Assembly (NCBI GenBank): GCA_008973525.1
Contig: WACJ01000516.1
Location: 2,108,001-2,172,000, forward strand
Length of the DNA: 64,000 nt
Reading direction: 5' to 3'
DNA from: Stenopsyche tienmushanensis
Lineage: Eukaryota > Arthropoda > Insecta > Trichoptera > Stenopsychidae
The translations under genes were made by a program, and so were the position numbers. The notes below the pieces were generated by a model. That model saw only the letters and a program-made list of their open reading frames with translations. It made no database searches and was not told where the DNA came from. Shown piece by piece: positions 13,931-26,342 of the stretch. Numbering within the stretch: the first letter of the stretch is position 1; each line of letters starts with the position of its first letter.

Positions 13931-14037
13931 AATTCAGAATAGCGACATTTATCATATGATAGCGTCACAGATATATGACAATAGACACGGTAAAGTGGGC
14001 TTGAATTCAATTTAAAATTTGTAGTCTATTCTGAATT
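13931..14037. repeat. 12-bp perfect inverted repeat spanning 107 bp
   Basis: AATTCAGAATAG (13931-13942) is the exact reverse complement of CTATTCTGAATT (14026-14037). The 83-bp interior has no coding potential. It may be a tiny terminal-inverted-repeat element or chance; no clear target duplication flanks it. Confidence 0.7.
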
Positions 14038-17000
14038 CCGTTTAAGCGCTAGACCCTGCTGAAATAAAATCTCAAATGATCATCTTGCAGAGCCTTCAGA
14101 ATGATGTTAGGGGATTTGCTTCAATTTCCTTCTAGATTTATTTAAATATTTTTTTATTTCATCGCTCAACTTTTCCACTTTCGAACTAACTTTTTCACTT
14201 ACGAACTAAAATTACATGGAAACATATAATGCTCGAATAATGATGCAATCGATCAATGGCTTTCTTCCGGGCATAAATGGCGCTTGAAATATAAATATAC
14301 TTGAGTTTGATAGAATAGGGTATGCTCCGAAAAATACTCAATTTATCCCAACACTTATTGAAAATTGAGGTTCCTGTTGATTCAGCCTCGCTCATTATTC
14401 GAATGAGTTTGAAATAGAACCCGCTCGTCATTGTCAGGACCCATTAATGAATGAAGCGTTTCAGAACACAGCCTCAATCCTCTTTCGCCTTCTTCAATCC
14501 CTTTCTTCTGAGTGACAATTCAATCACGCAACTTCACAATTTCATTTCATTGTAAACGTGATTTACCGAAACACATGCTCCTTTTTATCTCGGGCTATCT
14601 TTCGTTATAGAAAGAGGGGCGATAAACCAACCCCGGCCCAATTTTATTATAAAAATGAATGTATTAAGTGCACGATCTATTCGCCACTTTATAGCGACCC
14701 TGTACATTTTTTATGGAATGGCGAATTTTACGATTTCTGGATTTATATAGAGTTCACAGGTACTTTTTCATAACACAGCCCTTCACAGCCTAGGGATGAT
14801 AAAAAATATAAATGGAAGCTTTAACGGGATTTTTTAGATTCTTACAATAAGCTTGCAAATATTTCGGTCTTGCTGACCTACCGGTTCGTTGTTTGTCAAA
14901 CAACCTGATTTTTTTTTTCAAAATGTTTTTATCCCTGATATACAATTGAAGCTTATAGTTGTCATCAATTAAAGTATTTATGTTCTTGAAATAACTTAAA
15001 ATTAATATCAATAATCAATTATGAGACAAGCTAAAATCTTAGAAAAAAGCGTGACCATTTGGTAACAATGAATATCATTAATTCGCTATTATCTCATCTA
15101 TTCTATTTATAATTAAATATCGAGCTTTTGTCATATTTTGGTAACATAAAATTAGTGAAATATCAATGATTCATACTTTTGATTAAATGTCTTATAATAA
15201 TACAATATGATGTCACATATTAAAAAAAAATCAAATTAGAATTTTTCAATCTCAAAAGTATGTATACATCAAATGATCACGCTGGTTGTCACCATCATCC
15301 ATCTATTATTTTAGCATGTTTTTATGTTTACTTTTGATATATTTGTGGTATATTTGTGTATTAACCATTTATTACTATTTCTAGATAATTGTTTAAAAAG
15401 TCTTGTCTTTCAAGAATACCAGTGTTTCCACAATATCACATTTTTTACCTAAAGGCTTTTTACATTTAATTACAAATCTATTTCGAGACTGAATCTTAAC
15501 ACAACATTTCATGATTGAAATCAATTTTATTGCGCACGTTCATAAGTATTATATCTATGTAAATTTTTCATATTTTCATAAATCAACACTGCAAAAAAGC
15601 TCTCGTAAATTCAAATTAGAATAAATTGCTTTTCGATGTTTTTTTTTTTTTAGAGAATTAAGTCAAATTCCGCCTTCCATCTTTATGCTCCTGTAATTTC
15701 GTTCATAATCCTGCGAACATTTCAGGTTAAGGTGCGACCAAATATTGGATTATCGGCCAAAAGACGATGGGATCAATCTACGCTTTATGAGTCTTGAACC
15801 TCTTCGGCCCAAAAAATATTGCTTCTTCAGGATCAATACGTCGTAAAGATGGGCGGGATTAATAAAAGTACATCGTTAAATTGTGTCGGGGGCAATGGAA
15901 CGACTTCATGAGGCATTTTTCTCTTTTATTGTGCGACATGCATCAGTTTAAAGTCTCTTTCCTATTACTATTTTATGTCTTCAATTCCTGCTGTCGTTTT
16001 TTTACAACCGAGATGCCAGTCACAAGATTCGCAATACGCGTTGTCTTTTTGTAATAAGGTCAAATCTGCTTCTTTTGATGATAATAATTCAATTTTAAAT
16101 ATGCTTTTTCAACGTATTCTTGTACGCCAAAGTCTTTGGCTTGTACAGATTATGTATTTATATTTCTATTACTCAAATAGAAAACATTTTCAATGAATCT
16201 CATTCCGCAACTTTCGGACCTGCTTTCCATGCCCAAAGTTTTTCTCTCAATAGTTGGGAGCTTTCGCTGAAGCATTAAAAATGAATTAACCTTTTTATAT
16301 GACGGTCCTTCCGCCGAATCGAATCTTGTGCTTCCGAACCCGAAACCCTTTTTTTACAGTCCGAGGGTATAAATATGCGATGCTCGATACCGACCTTACT
16401 TTGAGTACATATTAATATTTTATGTTATGCGTATCGACGAAGCGTATTCGTTATTTACCCCAGTTTTTAAAAGTACTCCCCGAAATAGAAACTATGCCCT
16501 TAACCGATGCTACCCCATCGAAAGGTCGAATTATTCGTTCTTCGTTTTTCAATAAAATATTCAGAATATGTGCATCGGTGATTATAATACTAATTTTCTT
16601 AACTTAATAATGCTAAATATTTGATAGAATGTTGGATTTTATTTTAACATATGTACGGATTACCATCGACAAAATTCATTTGATATGAAATTAACAGTTT
16701 TATAACATTACAATTACGAATATACTTCGATATTTAGCTGTCTCGAGAGCCATCCAATCTGACCAAAATTTTGCTAAGGCATTATCGGGTGATAAGTCTT
16801 TTCTTTTCTTATCTTCCTCGGTAGTTATTTATAAAAAGGGATCGGAATACGAATGTTGAAACATGATAGCTTAAAAGCCATATTTTATATATTTGGTGAC
16901 ATCTCGTATTTCTTGTAAAGTAATATTTTATCTATGAAAATATATTATTTTAAATTTTCTTGCGATTTTTAAATTCACAGAAAAAGTGTTAATGCTCATT

Positions 17001-20000
17001 AAATTGTAAAGAAAGCCCAGACGCCCCTACAAATTTTCAAAATGCTTCTTAAGGAACAAAACCACCCCTCTTTCTCAACCGTGTCCAGCTGTATAATGTC
17101 CAATTAATATTTATCATATAGAAAAGGACTTCCATTCGAATTCGCATAAAAAGCATCTCGATGATACTTTATATTCTCTCCTCATCTACATTACCAGTTT
17201 TATATGGTAATAATCTTCCGTTGATGATTTTTTGTTCGCAATTTTCTTGCGCCTGCTTTGTATTATTATACAAAACGTTGTGGCTCTTATGTTCAATTGA
17301 TGGGCACGGGTCCTTTAAAAAAATAAAGGGTGGTCCAGCGTAATAATATTTATGTATTGCTGTTTACATAAAATACGAAAGAGGCTTTCTTTAGCTGTTT
17401 ATCAAAGAGATAGACATGTGTATGGGTTATTTTATCCGCATCTTTTCTTGTCGGCGTCGGAAATCCCGCACCGTCGGTATGCAAAACAAACTTGGAACAA
17501 AAAGCGTCGGTATCGCAGTGCGCCATAAACCGACCCAGGAAAAATATTTTTTTGGGGTTTTATCTGCGAATTTTTTAGCGGGGGGATGTGCTCGTGTGGT
17601 TAGTTCAGCGCACCCCAAATGCCCAAATCCGTACGATTCCGCCGCATATTTACAACCCTTGCTTCCGCCGTTCACACCCATTAAGCTTCCCCTCAGTAAC
17701 TATTATTACGGGATCTACCGACGGCGTGCAGATGGAGATCATTTGAATATGGGAAAATCTCTATTTATTGGATTTAACTTTAACCCCGAATCGGAAGAAA
17801 TTCCATTTGAAAATTTCAATTTTCATATACTATATATGCCCTAATTTTATCACAATCCGTTAATTTTATTCACCTAAATTTATCCCTTGAAAAATGTGAA
17901 TCCTTTTCATATTCAGCATTTTTCCAATTAGAGAGTTACAGTTTTTTACAAATCCTTTTGACCTTATCTCATTCTGGAGCTCATTATCTCTCCCAATTAT
18001 TTCTGGGTATCTTTTGGGTGGAATTGTGTTTTTTGGGTTGGTTAAGATTGCATCCCTTTTTTTCACCACTTTTTCATCCCCTAGCCAGCTTGAACTCATT
18101 AGCACGTGTGCTTATGATTACAATTCCTTCGTTCCTATTTTTGTCACTCATTTTATCCACATTGAGACCATTTAAGTTAAATTGTCTCACGGAATTATAT
18201 TATATTAATCATTTTTATTATAATTATTTTGGTACTTTTAATGATACCACATTTCACTTAATAAACAAGAAATATGGCCTGCTACATGTAGATCAATTGG
18301 CATATCAAAAGAGTCTATCAATTTTGAAAAAAAATCACTTTTAGAGGATTTTAAGTTAAATCGAAAAAAGGGTTAAATGTCAAGTAATTGTATTATAAAT
18401 TTAATTTTATTCTTTCTTTCCGTATTCTACATACCGCGTAAAAGTAAAACCGAATGTCCCTTAAATTACGTGGTATGTATAAAAACTTGTTCTTCAAAAT
18501 AATCCACCGACTAGTATTAATAAAATTTGACCCATTTCTTAAAATGGCTCACCATCGCTGTTCAAAATGATAGTTAATTTATAAATTAAATATCATTATC
18601 ATCGATATCCATCGTCGACATTTACTTATAATTCCCTGTGGAACTAAGAACCTAACGAGTCACCTTGTAAGAATTTCTCTTCTTTTTTAGAGATTCACTT
18701 TTCCATTTTCTCAATAATATGATTATATTTGACTTCAACGTTCCTTATTTCTTTATATTAATTAAATTCGTCTTACATCCTCAGTGCTTAAAATTTTTCA
18801 ATTTATTTTAACACCATTAATTAAAATATGTATATCAATGTTATGGTCAGTTTAATTTGAAGTAAAATGCAGTTTTATTATCAATGATTCGAAATATTGA
18901 AGGTGCTGTTTCTGTTCAAAATACTTGATAATATTGATACACCAACCTTCGACGACATGTTCATTCGATACGTGACGCAATTCTTGTTTTTAATTGATTT
19001 TTTTATTTCAATGTCAGCCTACTTTCATACTCGATAAAATAAGTAAAAATGTAAATTTATGTCACAGGGGTGAGAACCCTGAGAACATCATTTGTATCAT
19101 ATACGCTTGCGGTATGTTTAAAACGCGAAGAACGGATGCTCATAATGTCAATGCCGATTTGCGATTCAATGTGTTCTGATTGCGTACAAATCGAAATTAT
19201 TCCCACGCAAAGGGTATCTTTTTATTATTTTCGGGAATCATTTTACAACGGGGTTTTTTGATAAATTCTTATGGTACTTGTCGTTCGATTCATTTTGTTC
19301 GAATACATTATGTATGCTTTGCTATCCTCGCGGAGTCGAGTTATAAATTGAGCAAAAACATTCCAGACATTTATCAGCTTTTCAACTCTTGTGGTAGTCG
19401 TTTTCGGCCATCGCATTCGAATTTTCCATTGAAAATTTAAAATTCTATCCTGCAACCAGAACGGCATCCGGTGCGGTTGATGCATCACCTCATACGTGCA
19501 TTGGCTGATGCAAATTTTATTGGTCCTATTTGCACTCACTCCTTGCAATATTTCAGCATTTTCAAACGTCTATCTTTGCTGATAAAAATGCATACAGAGG
19601 ATGAATACACTTATCGCCGGAATTCCTCTTAAATGTGTATTTTTTTTAAATTCATGTAAATATCTCTCGAAATATACTGATATAGACTAACTTCTAATAG
19701 ATACTGTACATCAATTTGGCATCCAATATACATGACATGTTTGTCATGGTGATTGTAATATACTGTGCAAATAGTCTACGTGACACTCATATATCTTATT
19801 CGAATTTCCCATTTCATTCAAGATCCTTGTTCACCTATAAATCAATATTCGTCCAATTTCAGACTATAATTGTACAACTGAATTCAACTTAAATACGAGA
19901 TTTCAACATTATTATTGTGCAATCAATTCAAGATGAGATATTAACAATGGAGAACATTGTCATTAAAATGAGCAATATAATAAAGCACATAAATTTATAT

Positions 20001-20183
20001 CAAAATTCCAATGAGGAAGACCATTTAGAATTAAGATGACTTCATTAACAAGAACTAATACAAAATGTAGGTCAAACGTAAAGGATTGCACTATATCTAT
20101 TATTACATATTCATACTGCAAAATAATATTACATCTATTGTTATACATCCTTATTCAGAATTAAGACGAAGTATAATAATACC

Positions 20184-20378
20184 ATGTCCCAAATCATAGT
20201 ATTTGAATCGTACTATATAGACTTACCAATACCTACTTATAAGGCCCTACAAGCTTTTCCTTTCTTTTACCAACAGGAAGAAGTTTTGCTTTGCTCTCAG
20301 CTGATTGATTACATTGAAAGCACTTGGATCTTTTCAGTACTCAAGTTTATTTCTATGTATCTTCGTAGAATCGTTTGA
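20184..20378 (+). pseudogene. Possible DNA-transposon helix-turn-helix relic
   Basis: A 64-codon frame contains AFPFFYQQEEVLLCSQLIDYI, which resembles the F-x(3)-EE-x-L-x(3)-I pattern of CENP-B/pogo- or PIF-type DNA-binding segments where they lead into the transposase core. No DDE catalytic core follows within the next kilobase and no terminal repeats are visible. If real it is a small isolated fragment. The match is weak and could be chance. Confidence 0.2.
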
Positions 20379-23300
20379 ATTATTGCTTTTTACTCGAATC
20401 TGCGCGAGTGCGAATATTTTTTATTACACCGTAAAAACTGTTATTCTCTAGAACTTGTATGCTAATGGAAAATAGTTTTTTTTACAATGTAAAACTGATT
20501 TTCAGCAAAAAGTTTTTTAATTATACACGCAAAAAACTTGATAAGGGATAATGGATTGTTTCTAAATTAAATATTTTATAAGTACCTTTTCTTTGTGCCG
20601 CAAGCAACTCAACCTATTAATATGATTTCTCAATTTTTTTGCAATAGATTGTGTTATAATAATGTATGTACGATGTAAAACGATTATTTTTATCTAGGTC
20701 AGTTCTGATTGCTCAACATTATATTGAGGTTGCAGTTTACACTGTTTTTCAGGAGGGATCTTTTTATTATATAGTTTCAATACATTAGAAATTAATGATA
20801 AAGCCCATCTAGATTTTAAAGCGACCAATATTACTTAAACTGCATTGAGCAGATTACATAGCTACGAGTTGTTGAATACTTAAAAGCGAATATAGATTAT
20901 CTTGGATTGGTACCCAATGGGCTTAAAATGGGCTCCATAATTTATCAGGTATTTTCATATGAAATGCTGAATTTTCGATTAGGCTTAAATGTGCAATCAT
21001 TGTGCAAAGACGAATTTACAAATTGAATTTGTTTTTGTAATTATGCAAGTATGTGAAAAAAATATTAATGTTTTCTTTATAAAGGATATTTGAATATATT
21101 TCCTCTACTAGGTGTAGATAAAAATATTATATTAGATTAGAATGTAAAAAATTAGAAATCTTTGACTTTTCTTCAATGTCACAGATTTCTATTCAATCTT
21201 TAATTTTAGTTGGAAAAAATCTCCTTGTTACTTAATTAACTTACGTCCATGTACTCAAACTTAGTACATTCGCATAGACATTAGAACACGTCTATATATA
21301 TTTAACTCACCCATGTTTCTTATAGACGATCTGAATTTAATATCACGTGTCTTACACGATATTGTAAGCTAAAAAAATTTTTTTATAGCAAATCTTCAAA
21401 TATGAAATCTTCTTTCTGAAAGTCTTAATTAACGCATCTTTTTATATGATGGAAATTATCTTATATTTTTGTATGAATTCCTTGCCTTTTTTACACGGTT
21501 TCTATTTACGCGGGTTTCTGAAGAACATATCTACCGCGTAAATCAGAGGATGAATGTATCAGAATGACGAAGAATTGCTTACATATTTAGATATTTTTAA
21601 CGTACATCTTCACTAGATTTACTGTCAAAGACACTTTATAAATATTTTTGATTCATGTATTATTCAAAATATGCAAAACATCATCAAAATGATAAAGAAA
21701 AGTTCGCTCATTTTTTTTAATTTGTCATTTAACTTATTAGCAATCAATATGTGTATCTAAATAAATGTTAATTTAAAGTTATTTAGTTATTCGTTTGCTT
21801 TGTTCTGAATTGTTTTAAGCTTCGTATAAATAAGTTAATTAATTTCGCTTTGCAGGTCGAACTGAATTGAAAAGGCTTTAAATAAAAATAAATCACCCAG
21901 CGCATGGTTCACTAAATCTGTTCGAAGCAAATTGGCTTTTTACAAAGCTTAATCCAAAGTTTTTCTTCTATCTAATATTGATCAAGAGCGTGCATAAATA
22001 TTTGCTTTGCTTCCAACAGATGCGGCTTTTGTGTCGTCCACAACAATTGATGCAATGGCAAATTTACTTTTATGGTCTAGACCGTATGGTTCGCTAATTC
22101 ATCGGGCCAATTTAATATAAAATTAACGAAGAGCACAATATTTGGGGGCTTGTAACTAAAATTGGACGCGATTCAAACGGAATTAACGGATTTAATTTCC
22201 AGACCGTCGGAATTATGCAAAGCTGCCGTCCGGGCAATATATTACGCTTTGTATAAGACTTCTTGAAGTCGAGATAAAAGGTTGGAGTCGGTAGTGTAAC
22301 AAGTAAAAGGTCGGTAAATATGTAAATATTCGTCGTGGGCCTGTGTCAAAAATAAGCGTCCGTCGAGGGGGGGAGCTGGTGGGTTATGATTTATAACTCA
22401 ATACCGACCGGGGTTGTTTGCATACATATTCCGACATTACCCGGAGGCCGAGCTTAAAGCTCTTGTGTATCTGCATAATGCCGAGATTTGGAACCGCGCA
22501 GATGGATTGTCGGATCCAGTTACGGCCCCGGCTGGACTCCAACGGCCGCAATAAAAATATGTGAATGTGACCCTCTTGCAAAGCCTCCAACTACCCTCTA
22601 CAAATGGCCTACCACTCTACAACGTACTAGAGAGATCCGATCGCGGATCGGAAATGGGAAATGCCGACAATCCTCTTCGTCCCTTTTAATAAAAATGCTC
22701 TATATATCCCCCAGAGGAACATGCCGAAAATATTTTGAATTGCTTTTGATTGCAAATGGATAAATTGGATCGTAACCGATCGCGAAATTGCAAATACATT
22801 TTTTTTTCAATAAAATAAATTTAATATAATTCCTGAACCATTTTATTCCATTTCAACACCGATAAATTTCATGTTTTCATCATAACATATTATTTTACTT
22901 GCAAATACTACAGAATTCTGTTTTTATTCAAGCACGTTTAAGTATTAAGCTTTTCAGTATTCATAATTAAGAATTTAACCCTTTGCAAACAATCTAGTTT
23001 TTCGAAACTGTCGCCAGCAAATCGACAGTATTTTTACTTTGAAATATACTTTTAGTTAGTAGCTAAAATAAGTTTTTAGATCAATTTTATTCAATTTGAT
23101 CGACATACATACAAATTTATCACTAATAAATTTGTATGTATGGTGAAATTCCGGACTATATTTGAATCCCCCTCGTATGAACGTTATTTCTTAATAAATA
23201 ATTAATATTAAAATTATGAATCCAAAATTTGTAATCTAAATCTTATATTCGAATTATCCGTGTTTTTTTTTAATTATTCGTGCGCTTCCTCCGTAGCATT

Positions 23301-24190
23301 ACCCGGATAATTGAGAGTGTTCTGTGTTTTTAATATACATTCATCCTTATTTATAGACAGAGTATTGATTTATTTTTTGGCTATAATTTAAATCATGTTA
23401 AGTTGTATCTAATGACGTTAAAGAACCCCATGTGCACCCTCCGAATGAGAAAGCTTAGATCGTGAAAACGGTTACAAATTCCAGACCACTCGAATTACAA
23501 CCACGCATACTTACGACCAGTTTGCAAATGGAATTAGATCTTAGATTTATTCAGAACCCTCCGAAACTACCGTCTTTGAACTTACTTTCATCCAATTTAA
23601 GTTCTCTTACTCTGAAAAAAATGAGTTCAATGGCTTTTCAATGGACCCATCGCCTGATTGATATAATAAATTTTTAGGTGAGTTAATCACGATTAGAAAA
23701 TTTTGCAGTTTATTATAAGTTTGTTTTATAATGAATGCGATTGATTTACATTGCAAATGTATGCTATATTTCATTTTTTTTTTATTTTGAGATTTGCCTC
23801 CACTATCATGTATTTTATACCTGACATTATTGATAGATAAAGCTCGACTGTGTCAACAACGAAAAAAACTAGACAAAGCAATTCAGCGATCCGTAAATAA
23901 CAGTTACATACGTACAGCATATTTAACCTCCCTGGACCATCCCGTTTTTATCTTACGGATCGATCTCAGTATTTACTGTGTCCTTTTACATTTATTTATC
24001 TTTCTATGGCACTGAATGAGCTTTATTTTCAGCATCTATGTGATTTTAAGCTAAGGAGACTTTTATTCGAATTCCAAAATATTTCAGTATTTAATTGTTA
24101 CTCGTCATCAAAGCGTATTTATTAATAATTAAGAAATAAAACAGAGCAAATGAATCATGTAAGTATTTGGCTAATAATTTACCAGCAGAA
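20379..24190. other. Non-coding DNA with a balanced block at 22.0-22.8 kb
   Basis: No gene seen. Block 21990-22790 is the least AT-rich part; it holds the 10-bp palindrome GGTCTAGACC (22074-22083), the inverted pair GATCCG/CGGATC (22634-22649) and CCGATCGCG twice (near 22637 and 22778). Such repeated rare words suggest regulatory DNA, by inference only. A hairpin at 23.1 kb is listed separately. Confidence 0.55.
23093..23150. repeat. Hairpin: perfect 17-bp stem, 5-nt loop
   Basis: CATACATACAAATTTAT at 23104-23120 is exactly complementary in reverse to 23126-23142, with CACTA as loop. After a small internal bulge, AATTT (23093-23097) can pair with AAATT (23146-23150), giving a 58-nt hairpin. 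It is shorter than a usual animal pre-miRNA and no known miRNA seed is recognised. A minute palindromic transposon remnant is an alternative. Confidence 0.85.
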
Positions 24191-24270
24191 AGACCATCTC
24201 TCTGCTGGATGACAGGGGGTTTAAACCGAGGGACCAACTAGGAGAGAGTCTCGCCATCCAGCACGATTGC
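24190..24270 (-). repeat. tRNA-like SINE fragment with foldback ends
   Basis: On the minus strand GGATGG..GAG leads into CTCGGTTTAAACCCCC, close to a Pol III B box (GGTTC-type), and a related order of blocks occurs on the minus strand at about 38997-39045. TGCTGGATG (24203-24211) and CATCCAGCA (24255-24263) are exact reverse complements, and GGTTTAAACC (24218-24227) is itself palindromic. At about 60 nt between arms it is too short for a tRNA gene and lacks an anticodon arm. SINE identity is inferred from the B-box-like word and the second copy. Confidence 0.4.
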
Positions 24271-25051
24271 AGACTAAGATTAATTTCCCTCGGCAAGCCT
24301 GAAAAAAAACGTTGTTTGATAAATGAAGCTCCGTTCGGACATCAACTCATATTTTTTGTCCCGTATCGCGACTCAATCTATACCTATGGGCTATAATTCA
24401 TGAGCTTTTGCGAAGAATTTCTCGAAATTATTAATAAAAAAGGTTTTAAAAATCCTACCGAACCAATTTGCTCCATTTTTTATCAAACGCCTAAGGGATG
24501 GCAATATAATATGAAAATATTAATTTAACAACTAGTCTCATAAATACCATCATCATATTATATTTTAATACAGAACAAATATAGAGTAAAAAGCATTATA
24601 TTTCATTATTAATATATTAGAGTGGCGCTTCACTTGAAGTCGTTATAAAAAAATATTTTTTTCTAAAACTATTAACAACTCTTTCATTCTTAACTATGTC
24701 AAATTAAGGCTGAAAAATGCGTTCATGATTATTTTCTTGATGATACATTAATATTGATTGGAATTCTTTATTACTTAAAAATCTAAACTTACGAGTACAT
24801 TTTAATTTACAATCTGGTTTCTGTACGTTTCTGCTAAAATGCATTCTGTTTGAAAGGTTTTATTGAAGCTCTAGAAATGATAAAAAAAATCTTTAAGAAA
24901 AAAAGATATGACCTAAGCTTAGATTACTTGCTTTCTCAAAAAGTCGAAAGACCTTAATAAAACTAAGTATAGGATTATTTGGATAGAAATTATAATTCAT
25001 GAAGGAGAGAATTTATGAGTGAGTAGCAATATTATCATTATTTAAAATCAT

Positions 25052-25580
25052 AATTTAATAATTGTTGCAAATTAAAGTTCTCACTTTCGAGCATCTTTGC
25101 ACTATTTTACTAATCGCCTCAGTATTTACTCTTTCAAATCCAGGAAATCAGGGTAAACTTGGATCGTTCGGAAATATTCATATTTTCGATCTCCCAAATT
25201 TGTTGGTTCGGTGATTTTTTCCCCACAATCTGGATTTGAACTCGAACATTTATAGGAAGAGTCCAGAATCTAAATCGCTATACTAACATTTAGTCGTGTT
25301 TTTTAAAAGGTTATTTTAAAAATAATATTAATTAACGTTGTAAAATTTTAAATATTAACAATATTTCGAGTTGTTTTATTTCATTTATATTCTAAGATTA
25401 ATAATATTTATATGCAATATTTTACTCATTTACATATTTTTTTGTTCATCAAAATTTCTTGAGAATTCATGAGAAATTTGAGAAGTGAAATCGAGAATTC
25501 TCATTTATAGAGAAATGAAAATCATAGAAAAATCAAAATCCATACTTATGAGTGACTGGAATTGCAACAATTATTAAATT
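25052..25580 (-). mobile_element. 0.53-kb inverted-repeat element with tRNA-like (SINE) core
   Basis: The ends are perfect 19-bp inverted repeats: AATTTAATAATTGTTGCAA at 25052-25070 and its complement at 25562-25580. Inside, on the minus strand, TAGTATAGCG (25276-25285) fits a Pol III A box and GTTCAAATCC (25232-25241) a B box, with 34 nt between, the spacing of a tRNA gene. Downstream on that strand comes a body (25103-25165) that recurs at 35.6 and 52.3 kb. The right arm and its AGTGACTGG extension recur at 38613-38650. Either a tRNA-derived SINE sits within a MITE, or this is one composite family. It has no coding capacity. The tRNA-like part has no good acceptor stem, so it is not a functional tRNA gene. 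Confidence 0.55.
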
Positions 25581-25644
25581 GTCTATGAATATAATGAAAC
25601 TTTTGCTCCTCACTCACCCACTCATCGATCCTATATTGCCACTC

Positions 25645-25667
25645 AAATAATTTTTCAATATTTACTT
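25645..25667 (+). repeat. 23-bp direct repeat flanking the Mutator-like element (left)
   Basis: The 23 bases differ at a single position from 26627-26649; both end in TTCAATATTTACTT. They bracket the element at 25701-26628. At 23 bp they are longer than the 8-11 bp duplications usual for Mutator-like elements, and the right copy overlaps the last two bases of the terminal repeat. They may reflect a nested or earlier insertion rather than a simple target-site duplication. Confidence 0.75.
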
Positions 25668-25670
25668 GTG

Positions 25671-25700
25671 GTGGTGGTTTCTTAAATAAGAAACCACCGC
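25671..25700. repeat. 12-bp-arm palindrome abutting the Mutator-like element
   Basis: GGTGGTTTCTTA (25673-25684) and TAAGAAACCACC (25687-25698) are exact complements separated by two bases, with one more pair possible at the ends. It lies between the left 23-bp direct repeat and the start of the 0.93-kb element, so it may be a terminal remnant of another insertion, a filler from repair, or part of the element. Confidence 0.8.
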
Positions 25701-25889
25701 TTAAGGCGTGTTCTCACTTTACAAATTTAAAAAAATCGATTTTTATTTTATTTTAAATTTTGAAAGTACATATCTTCAAAAATGTTATATCGAAATTTCA
25801 TAAAGATCGGACGAGTCTAACTATATTTTTGGGCGACCGTTAGGTGACTACCTGAGAGCACCCGGCTGCATACGTATTGTTCAGACTCA

Positions 25890-26075
25890 TGGTGCAAGTA
25901 CAAGAAAGTGGTGAAAAACAATCAGATAGAAACTTTTAAACATCCTTCTTCTCTAGCTGAAGATGTTCACGAGGTTTTGTAACCAATTTATGAAGATTTT
26001 CGGAGGAAATAGCCAAAATAACAACGAGTGTTTCAACAGCTGTGTCTGGGAAATTTTTCTGCAACCAAAACTTTA
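25890..26075 (+). pseudogene. Mutator-like transposase fragment, frameshifted
   Basis: From 25890 the translation opens with WCKYKKVVKNNQ, continues through FKHPSSLAEDVHEVL, a stop, then PIYEDFRR. After a frame change it reads NNNECFNSCVWEIFLQPKL to about 26070. This order, a WCKY segment, a K/H..SL..D....PIY.D stretch, then (Q)N-x-NE-x-FN-x(2)-VW with a following C-or-F-x-PK, is what I recall of the C-terminal half of the insect Mutator-like transposase domain family. An internal stop and at least one frameshift make it non-functional; the upstream catalytic part is missing. The fragment lies in the left half of the TIR-bounded element. Family assignment is from memory of the motif. Confidence 0.6.
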
Positions 26076-26181
26076 AACGCGTTTATCTTAAAACAAGGTT
26101 TTTCGGTGGCTTGTTGATGAAATTTCGGAAACTATCCGGCCGATTATCATGAAATTTGAATGACCTATTTTTCATAGTTAT

Positions 26182-26342
26182 GGCTATAGCGCATATCATC
26201 AGATTTTTGAAATTTTGATTTTAAGTAATTTTGTTTTACAAAAAACTGCAAAAAAAATGCGTTTTTTTTTACTTTTTCGAAAAACGTGCGCCATTTTGTT
26301 TTTTTCGCGAATATCAAAAATCTGATGATATGCGCTATAGCC
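26182..26342. repeat. Perfect 29-bp inverted repeat inside the Mutator-like element
   Basis: Positions 26182-26210 and 26314-26342 are exact reverse complements, starting GGCTATAGCGCATATCATCA on the left arm. The spacer is 103 bp and A/T-rich. The arms continue imperfectly outward to 26106 and 26419. Perfect identity in a decayed element suggests a fairly recent inverted duplication or gene conversion between arms. Confidence 0.9.

Larger units (their letters stand above)
10833..20180. other. Non-coding DNA, several candidate regulatory blocks
   Basis: No gene can be supported. Blocks with more even composition lie at about 12830-13110, 14440-14780, 15660-16600, 16990-18110 and 18960-19560. 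The longest open frame of the window, 142 codons at 17416-17844 on the + strand, sits in the fourth block, which is also open on the opposite strand for 84 codons (17427-17681). That points to low local stop density rather than coding. No signal peptide, zinc-finger spacing, transmembrane pattern or known domain was recognised in it. A 107-codon frame at 11801-12124 is equally unrecognised. Palindromes are listed separately. Confidence 0.6.

Noticed and set aside
17416..17844. Longest open frame in the window (142 codons), possible gene
   Set aside because: No domain, no splice context, and the opposite strand is open for 84 codons in the same place, which points to low stop density in a balanced block.
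19731..19748. CATGACA/TGTCATG inverted repeat
   Set aside because: Seven-base arms with a 4-nt spacer are common by chance in 64 kb.
23670..23685. Second + strand ratchet candidate (TTTTTAG then GTGAGT)
   Set aside because: Only a five-T tract and TAG acceptor; not distinguishable from chance.
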